A stretch of 64,000 bases of DNA from Mesobacterium pallidum (GTDB taxonomy: Bacteria; Pseudomonadota; Alphaproteobacteria; Rhodobacterales; Rhodobacteraceae). The translations under genes and the position numbers were made by a program. Where the stretch lies: the NCBI RefSeq assembly GCF_019966535.1, contig NZ_JAIMID010000013.1, forward strand, positions 1 through 64,000. Reading direction: 5' to 3'. This document shows positions 58,959 through 64,000 of this stretch, in pieces. How positions within the stretch are numbered: position 1 is the first letter of the stretch; each line of letters opens with the position of its first letter. The notes below the pieces were generated by a model, which was not told the DNA's origin, ran no database searches, and saw only the letters and a list, made by a program, of their open reading frames with translations.

Positions 58959-60653
58959 ATGAAGAAACTCATCAACGACGTCTCCTCCGTGGTTGCGGAT
59001 GCACTGGAAGGCACCGTTCGCGCCGCGGATGGCCTGCGCCTGATCGAGGGCACCACCATCGTCGTGCGCGACGATTTCGAGGCCCTGCGCGCCGCCGGCA
59101 AGGTCGCGCTGATCTCGGGTGGCGGGTCCGGGCACGAGCCGGCCCATGCGGGCTATGTCGGCCAGGGCATGCTGACGGCCGCCGTGGCAGGCGACGTATT
59201 TGCCTCGCCTTCGACCGATGCCGTGCTGACCGCCATCCGCACGGTCGGCGGGCCGGGCGGCGCGCTGCTGATCGTCAAGAATTACACCGGCGACCGGCTC
59301 AACTTCGGCCTCGCGGCCGAGATTGCCCGGGCCGAAGGGCTGGACGTCGCGGTGATGATCGTCGACGAGGACGCGGCCCTGGGATCGGCGGAAAAGACCG
59401 CCGGGCGGCGGGGCACGGCCGGCACGGTGCTGATCCACAAGATCGCGGGGGACGCGGCCGAACGGGGCCTGCCGCTGGCCGAGGTCAAGGCCCTGGCCGA
59501 GGCGGCCGTGGCGGACACCGCGTCGATGTCGGTGGCGCTGTCGCCCTGCATCGTGCCCGCAGCCGGCAGCCCGAACTTCGAACTGGGCTATGACGAGATC
59601 GAGCTGGGCCTCGGCATCCATGGCGAGGCCGGGTCGGACCGCGTCGCCATCCGCCCCGCCGCCGAGCTTGCCGAGACGCTGATCGGGCGCATCGCCGAGG
59701 ATCGTGGGATGACAGCGGGCGAAACGGTGGCTCTGTTCGTCAACAACCTCGGGGCGACACCGCCGATGGAACTGGCGATCATGGCGCGCGATGCGATCCG
59801 TGCCTGCGAGGCGCGCGGCCTGACCGTGGCGCGCATCTGGTCGGGGACTTTCCTGACCGCGATCGACATGGCCGGCGTTTCGCTGTCCCTCATGCGTCTC
59901 GACCCCGAGAGAACGCGGGCGCTCGACGCGCCGACACGGGCGCCCGCCTGGATGATCCCCGGTCAAGGTGCCCATGTCACCGACAAGGTCCCCGCGCCGC
60001 CTCATCAGGCCGTCGCGCCTGCGGCCGGCGCGGGAAACCCCGCCATGCTTGCCGCCGTTGCGGCCGCGGCCCGCGCGATCATCGCCGCCGAGCCGGGCCT
60101 CACGCGGCTTGACCAGATCACCGGGGACGGCGACATCGGCCGCTCGCTCGCCGGTGGGGCCGAGGCGATTCTCGCCACCGAAGCGACCCTGGCCGGGCTC
60201 GACGGGGCCGACTTCTGGCGCCATGTCGCCGCCACGGTCCGCGCCGCGACCGGCGGCACCTCGGGGCCGCTCTATGCGATCCTGGCGCTTGGCGCGTCTC
60301 ATGCCCTGACCACCGACCGCGAGGCTGGCGAAGCCCTGGCCGCCGCCTTTGCCGCGGGCGTCGCATCGGTCACGGAGCTGGGCGGGGCCGCCCCGGGCGA
60401 CCGCACCATGGTCGATGCGCTGATCCCGGCACGCGATGCGATGGCCACACCGGCGCCCCCTGCCGAGCGTCTCGCGCTGGCCGCGAAGGCGGCGCGCGCG
60501 GGCGCGGAAGCCACGGCCGACATGTCCCCGCGCCGCGGGCGCTCCAGCTACATCGGCGACCGCGTCCTGGGCCATCCCGACCCGGGCGCCGTCGCGGTTG
60601 CCACATGGCTCGAAGCCGCGTCAGACGCGCTGAACTCCTTGAACAAAGGATAG
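58959..60653 (+). CDS. Dihydroxyacetone kinase family protein (DhaK-DhaL fusion)
   Basis: A 564-residue ATP-dependent kinase. The DhaK half (1 to about 330) has SGGGSGHEPAHAGYVG, DVFASPST and the substrate His in TAGTVLIHKIAGD. The DhaL half (about 355-560) has GDGDIGRSLAGG with the ATP-Mg Asp residues and GGTSGPLYAILALGA. The natural substrate may be dihydroxyacetone or another short hydroxy-ketone. Its operon partner is a P450 only 3 nt later, an unusual association. A role on the P450 or TRAP substrate is therefore worth considering. Confidence 0.9.
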   Translation: MKKLINDVSSVVADALEGTVRAADGLRLIEGTTIVVRDDFEALRAAGKVALISGGGSGHEPAHAGYVGQGMLTAAVAGDVFASPSTDAVLTAIRTVGGPGGALLIVKNYTGDRLNFGLAAEIARAEGLDVAVMIVDEDAALGSAEKTAGRRGTAGTVLIHKIAGDAAERGLPLAEVKALAEAAVADTASMSVALSPCIVPAAGSPNFELGYDEIELGLGIHGEAGSDRVAIRPAAELAETLIGRIAEDRGMTAGETVALFVNNLGATPPMELAIMARDAIRACEARGLTVARIWSGTFLTAIDMAGVSLSLMRLDPERTRALDAPTRAPAWMIPGQGAHVTDKVPAPPHQAVAPAAGAGNPAMLAAVAAAARAIIAAEPGLTRLDQITGDGDIGRSLAGGAEAILATEATLAGLDGADFWRHVAATVRAATGGTSGPLYAILALGASHALTTDREAGEALAAAFAAGVASVTELGGAAPGDRTMVDALIPARDAMATPAPPAERLALAAKAARAGAEATADMSPRRGRSSYIGDRVLGHPDPGAVAVATWLEAASDALNSLNKG

Positions 60654-60656
60654 AAG

Positions 60657-61862
60657 ATGACCACCGTAAATCTTGACCGACCGGTGCTGGACGTCGACCC
60701 GTTCAGCGATGCCGCCCTGAACGACCCGGATCCGATCGACCGCGCGATCCGCGAGGCCGGGCCGATCGTCTGGATCCCGAAATACGGGTTCTGGGCCTCG
60801 GGCCGCGACGCGCAGGTGCGCGAGATCTTCCAGGACTGGGAGACCTTCTCGTCCTCCTTCGGCACCGGGCTGACCAACGTCAAGCGCGACGAGCCGTGGC
60901 GCAAGCCCTCGGTGATCCTCGAAGCAGATCCGCCGATCCACACGCCGAACCGCAAGGTTCTGACCCGCGTGCTGTCGCTCAAGGCCCTGCGCCAGTTGGA
61001 GGAGACGTTCCGCGTCACCGCCGAGGCCATGGTCGACGCGCTCGTGGCCAAGGGGAGCTTCGACGCCTCGGCCGACCTGGCCTTTGCCTTCCCGTTCAAG
61101 GTGCTGCCGGACAGCGTGGGGATGCGCAAGGAAGGGCGGGAACACCTGATGCCCTATTCGACGCTCAATTTCAACGCGATGGGGCCGCGCAACGACCGCT
61201 ACCACGCGGCCCGCAAGATCGTGGAGGAGATGGGCACCTTTGCCTATGTCGATGCACAGATGGCGCGCGAGAACCTCCAACCGGGCGGGTTCGGGCAGGA
61301 GATCTACGCCGCCGCCGATGCGGGCGAGATTTCCCAGGAGGACGCGGGCATGCTGGTGCGCGCCTTCATCTCGGCCGGGATCGACACGACCATGCTGGGG
61401 ATCGGCCTGACGATCCACGCGCTGATCGAGCGGCCCGAGCAATGGGCGCTGCTGCACGACGACCCCTCGCTTGCCAAGTTCGCCTTCGACGAAGCACTGC
61501 GCTTTTCGCCTTCGAGCCCGATCATCGGCCGCACGACGGCCGGGGCGACCGAATTCGCCGGCGTCCAGCTTGGGGCGGAAGAGAAAGTCATGACCTTCCT
61601 TGGCGCCGCGAACCGCGACCCGGATCGCTGGGACCGTGCCGAGGAATTCGACATCCTGCGCAAGCCCGTCGGCCATCTGGCCTTCGGCTACGGGATCCAC
61701 GCCTGCGTCGGCCAGATGGTCGCGCGGCTGGAGGCGACCGCCGTGCTCACGGCGCTCGCCGAACGGGTCAGGACCATCGCGTATGACGGGCCGCCGGAAC
61801 GGTTCATCAACAACTGGCTGCGGGGCTACACCGCGCAGCCGGTGAAAGTAACTGCCGCCTGA
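60657..61862 (+). CDS. Cytochrome P450
   Basis: A 401-residue bacterial P450. The I-helix AFISAGIDTTMLGIG, the ExxR in DEALRF, and the heme loop HLAFGYGIHACVGQMVARLE with the Cys thiolate are all present. The opening and the ADPPIHTPNRKVLTRVLS segment recall CYP199-type enzymes that O-demethylate aromatic acids, but this assignment is uncertain. It is soluble and needs separate ferredoxin and reductase, which are not encoded here. It is in one operon with the DhaKL kinase and a TRAP importer. Confidence 0.9.
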   Translation: MTTVNLDRPVLDVDPFSDAALNDPDPIDRAIREAGPIVWIPKYGFWASGRDAQVREIFQDWETFSSSFGTGLTNVKRDEPWRKPSVILEADPPIHTPNRKVLTRVLSLKALRQLEETFRVTAEAMVDALVAKGSFDASADLAFAFPFKVLPDSVGMRKEGREHLMPYSTLNFNAMGPRNDRYHAARKIVEEMGTFAYVDAQMARENLQPGGFGQEIYAAADAGEISQEDAGMLVRAFISAGIDTTMLGIGLTIHALIERPEQWALLHDDPSLAKFAFDEALRFSPSSPIIGRTTAGATEFAGVQLGAEEKVMTFLGAANRDPDRWDRAEEFDILRKPVGHLAFGYGIHACVGQMVARLEATAVLTALAERVRTIAYDGPPERFINNWLRGYTAQPVKVTAA

Positions 61863-61897
61863 CCCTGGCCGGCAGCATCATCAACTGGGAGGAAGAC

Positions 61898-63010
61898 ATG
61901 AAACATACGATCATCCTTGGCGCGACCCTTGGCGCCGCATTGGCAAGCGCGGCATGTGCCGAAGACTTCATCTACGGCTCCTGGCCGCCAGCTTCGGACT
62001 ATCTGAACACCGACACGCTGCCCGGCGCCTTCGACATCATCTCGAAGGAGACCGGTGGCGACGTGACCTGGGAGCTGATCGCGGGCGGCCAGCTTGCGGA
62101 TCCGCGCGGAACCCTGGCGCAGGTCGGCGACGACCTGATGCAGGCGGGCCTCGCAATTCCCGTCTACACACCCGGCGCGATGCCCTCGCTCACGCTGCTC
62201 TACTCGGTTGTTGTTCCGGGCGACGATCCGGTGGCGACCGCGGGCGCCGCGGCCGAAGTGGTGTTCCTCGGCTGCCCCGCGTGCCTTGAAGAGGCCAAGG
62301 ACAACAACGTGCTGCCCCTTGGCGGCTTCGCCTCGGCCTCTTACCGGCTGATGTGCACCTCTCCGGTCGCCTCGCTGGCCGACATGGAAGGCAAGCGCAT
62401 CCGCGCCACGGGCGGATACGGCGAGATTGCCGCGATGGGCGGGGCGACCCCGACCTCGGTCACCCTGCCGGAAGCGGTCGGTCTGCTGCAAAAGGGCGGT
62501 CTCGATTGCCTCATGGCGTCGCGTGAATGGCTCAAGACCTTCGGCTATGGCGAATATGCCAAGTTCGTGACCGACCTGCCGCTCGGCACCACCGCCCCGG
62601 CGCTTGGCTTCGTGATGAACTACGACGCCTATGAAGGGCTGTCGACCGAGGCCAAGATCGCCCACCTGCGGGCCTCGGCCTATGCTTCGGCCAAGCATAC
62701 GATCGGCAACTACGTCCTCAAGGACGAGGAAACCTTTCAGGCGCAGGTCGCCGACAACGGCGTGTCCTATGTCACGCCCAGCGAAGAGTTGGTCACGCTT
62801 GTCAACGGGTTCGCTGAGGTCGACCGCGCGCGGCTGATCGAGAACGGCAAGCAGTTGGGCGTCGCCGACCCCGCCGCCCTGATGGATGCCTATTTCGCGG
62901 CCTTCGAGAAGTGGACCGCGATCTCGGCAGAGGTCGGCACCGACGTGGACGCCTTTACCCAGAAGCTGTGGGACGAAGTCTACTCCAAGCTCGATCCCGA
63001 AGCGCTCTGA
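61898..63010 (+). CDS. TRAP transporter solute-binding protein DctP family (second system)
   Basis: A 370-residue binding protein. Signal peptide at the start: MKHTIILGATLGAALASAAC with cleavage near AACA. SPVASLADMEGKRIRATGGYGE contains the segment that binds the substrate carboxylate in DctP. TLPEAVGLLQKGGLDCLMAS is also family-typical. GGGAGGAAGAC precedes the ATG. It belongs to the MarR-controlled operon and is distant from the binding protein at 4620. Aromatic or other organic acid substrates are possible. Confidence 0.9.
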   Translation: MKHTIILGATLGAALASAACAEDFIYGSWPPASDYLNTDTLPGAFDIISKETGGDVTWELIAGGQLADPRGTLAQVGDDLMQAGLAIPVYTPGAMPSLTLLYSVVVPGDDPVATAGAAAEVVFLGCPACLEEAKDNNVLPLGGFASASYRLMCTSPVASLADMEGKRIRATGGYGEIAAMGGATPTSVTLPEAVGLLQKGGLDCLMASREWLKTFGYGEYAKFVTDLPLGTTAPALGFVMNYDAYEGLSTEAKIAHLRASAYASAKHTIGNYVLKDEETFQAQVADNGVSYVTPSEELVTLVNGFAEVDRARLIENGKQLGVADPAALMDAYFAAFEKWTAISAEVGTDVDAFTQKLWDEVYSKLDPEAL

Positions 63011-63076
63011 TCTGACTGATGGCGTGGCGCCCCGGCGCCACGCCCGACCCAAGGCCCCTGGAGGAGCGCGACCGCC

Positions 63077-63583
63077 ATGCGGCAATTCCATTTCATCGTC
63101 ACCAAGATGGCGGACGCGCTGTTCGCCGTCTCCCTCGTCTTCGGCTTTCTCATGATGGCGCATGTCACGGCGGATGTCGTCGCACGCACGGTCTTCAACG
63201 CGCCCCTGCCCGGCACCGGCGAGATCTCGGCCTCGTGGTACATGGTCGCCGTGGCCTTCCTGCCGCTGGGCTATGTCACCCTGCGCGACCAGCACGTGAC
63301 CGCCGACATCTTCGTGTCCCGCATGTCGCCCGGGCGCCAGGCGATGGTCGAGGTCCTGACCGACCTTCTGTCGATGGCCTACCTCACGGCCTTTGTCTGG
63401 CAGACCTGGGAGTCCGCGATGAAGAACACGAAGCGCGGCGAAGTCTGGGAGATCCTCGGCGGCTACCTTCCGATCTGGCCGGTGCGCTGGTTCCTTCCGG
63501 CAGCCGGGGTGGTCATGCTGCTCGCCTTTCTATCGCGCCTCTTGTCGCGCGCCACCGAACGCAACCTCCAGACCCGGAACTGA
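63077..63583 (+). CDS. TRAP transporter small membrane subunit DctQ family (second system)
   Basis: A 168-residue protein with four hydrophobic segments. RTVFNAPLPGTGEISASWYM and FLPLGYVTLRDQHVTADIF match DctQ. GGAGGAGCG with suitable spacing lies before the ATG at 63077 (GCCCCTGGAGGAGCG). The gene for DctM begins 4 nt after its stop. Confidence 0.9.
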   Translation: MRQFHFIVTKMADALFAVSLVFGFLMMAHVTADVVARTVFNAPLPGTGEISASWYMVAVAFLPLGYVTLRDQHVTADIFVSRMSPGRQAMVEVLTDLLSMAYLTAFVWQTWESAMKNTKRGEVWEILGGYLPIWPVRWFLPAAGVVMLLAFLSRLLSRATERNLQTRN

Positions 63584-63586
63584 GAC

Positions 63587-64000
63587 ATGGACACGATCTA
63601 CTTCGGTCTCTCGACGCTTGCGATCCTGCTGTTCCTGATCGGAATGCGCGTGCCCATCGGCGTGGCGCTCGGCGTCGTGTCGATCCTCGGCCTTGCCTAT
63701 GTGCGCAACTTCAAGATCGCCTTCTCGATCCTGCGCGAGACCCCGTTCACCTTTGCGGCCAACTGGGATCTGACGGCGATTCCGATGTTCCTTTTGATGG
63801 GCGCCATCGCGAACCAGTCCGGCATTTCCTCGGCCCTGTTCCGCGCCGCCCGCCTGTGGTTTTCTGCGCTGCCCGGCGGGTTGGCCGTCGCCGCGAACAT
63901 GGCAAGCGCGGGCTTTGCCGCGGCCTGCGGCTCGTCGCTCGCCTCGGCGGCGGCGATGGGGCGGCTGGCCATTCCCGAGATGCTGCGCGCAGGCTACGAC
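63587..64000 (+). CDS. TRAP transporter large membrane subunit DctM family (partial, runs off the window)
   Basis: The first 138 residues are present. MDTIYFGLSTLAILLFLIGM, then VPIGVALGVVSILGLAYV and IPMFLLMGAIANQSGIS are the N-terminal DctM segments. AACGSSLASAAAMGRLAIPE corresponds to the conserved CGSS loop, as in the DctM at 6254-7546. It completes the second TRAP importer. The C-terminal two-thirds are outside. Confidence 0.92.
   Translation, partial: MDTIYFGLSTLAILLFLIGMRVPIGVALGVVSILGLAYVRNFKIAFSILRETPFTFAANWDLTAIPMFLLMGAIANQSGISSALFRAARLWFSALPGGLAVAANMASAGFAAACGSSLASAAAMGRLAIPEMLRAGYD

Noticed and set aside
1-64000. CRISPR arrays, tRNA or rRNA genes
   Set aside because: No regularly spaced repeats and no cloverleaf or ribosomal sequence were recognised; a tRNAscan/Infernal run would settle this.

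Overview
The window is high-GC DNA from an alphaproteobacterium, most likely a Rhodobacteraceae/Roseobacter-group organism. The reasons are base composition, gene style, TRAP and TTT solute transporters, and inositol/rhizopine genes of the rhizobial and roseobacter type. It reads as an accessory catabolic region: several self-contained import-and-degrade modules with their own regulators, separated by decayed insertion sequences. No rRNA, tRNA or CRISPR array was seen.

Region 1 (1-26 kb) is an acyl-CoA catabolic island. After the 3' end of etfA come a MaoC hydratase, an acyl-CoA dehydrogenase, an SDR, an AMP-forming acyl-CoA ligase, a DctPQM TRAP importer, and an APH-type kinase paired with a second acyl-CoA dehydrogenase (the ACAD10/11 or LvaA/LvaC pairing). 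A second ligase follows, then two complete paralogous pairs of 2-hydroxyacyl-CoA dehydratase/benzoyl-CoA reductase-type subunits. One HgdC/BcrAD-type ATP-dependent activator, two unusual SDRs, a third ligase, a CaiB/AMACR-family protein, a TetR regulator, a NUDT19-like hydrolase and a metallo-beta-lactamase-fold protein complete it. Eight copies of a palindromic motif around ACGCTAGCGT sit in front of essentially every transcription unit, so the island looks like one regulon, perhaps of the resident TetR. This is the most novel part: a radical, normally oxygen-sensitive chemistry in duplicate, in a genome window that also carries oxygen-dependent enzymes.

Region 2 (26-34 kb) is a LysR-controlled module. 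It has a TIM-barrel protein, a KstD/fumarate-reductase-like flavoprotein, a TctCBA (TTT) importer and a shikimate-dehydrogenase-like enzyme; quinate/shikimate-type cyclic acids are a reasonable guess for the substrate. A decayed IS6-type transposase fragment follows.

Region 3 (34.5-57 kb) is an inositol/inositol-derivative region. A minus-strand iolJ-iolB-pfkB unit faces a Gfo/IolE/Gfo unit across a perfect 16-bp palindrome. Three LacI regulators follow. A MocD-like desaturase/oxygenase with a MocE-like Rieske ferredoxin and a PanB-like protein resembles rhizopine demethylation. Then come an IolI/MocC-like isomerase, a sugar ABC importer and a complete iolG-iolC(DUF2090)-iolD-iolE-iolB set.

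Region 4 (57-64 kb) begins with a frameshifted IS5-family element with recognisable ends. It continues with a MarR regulator divergent from dihydroxyacetone kinase (DhaK-DhaL fusion), a cytochrome P450 and a second TRAP importer that runs off the window.
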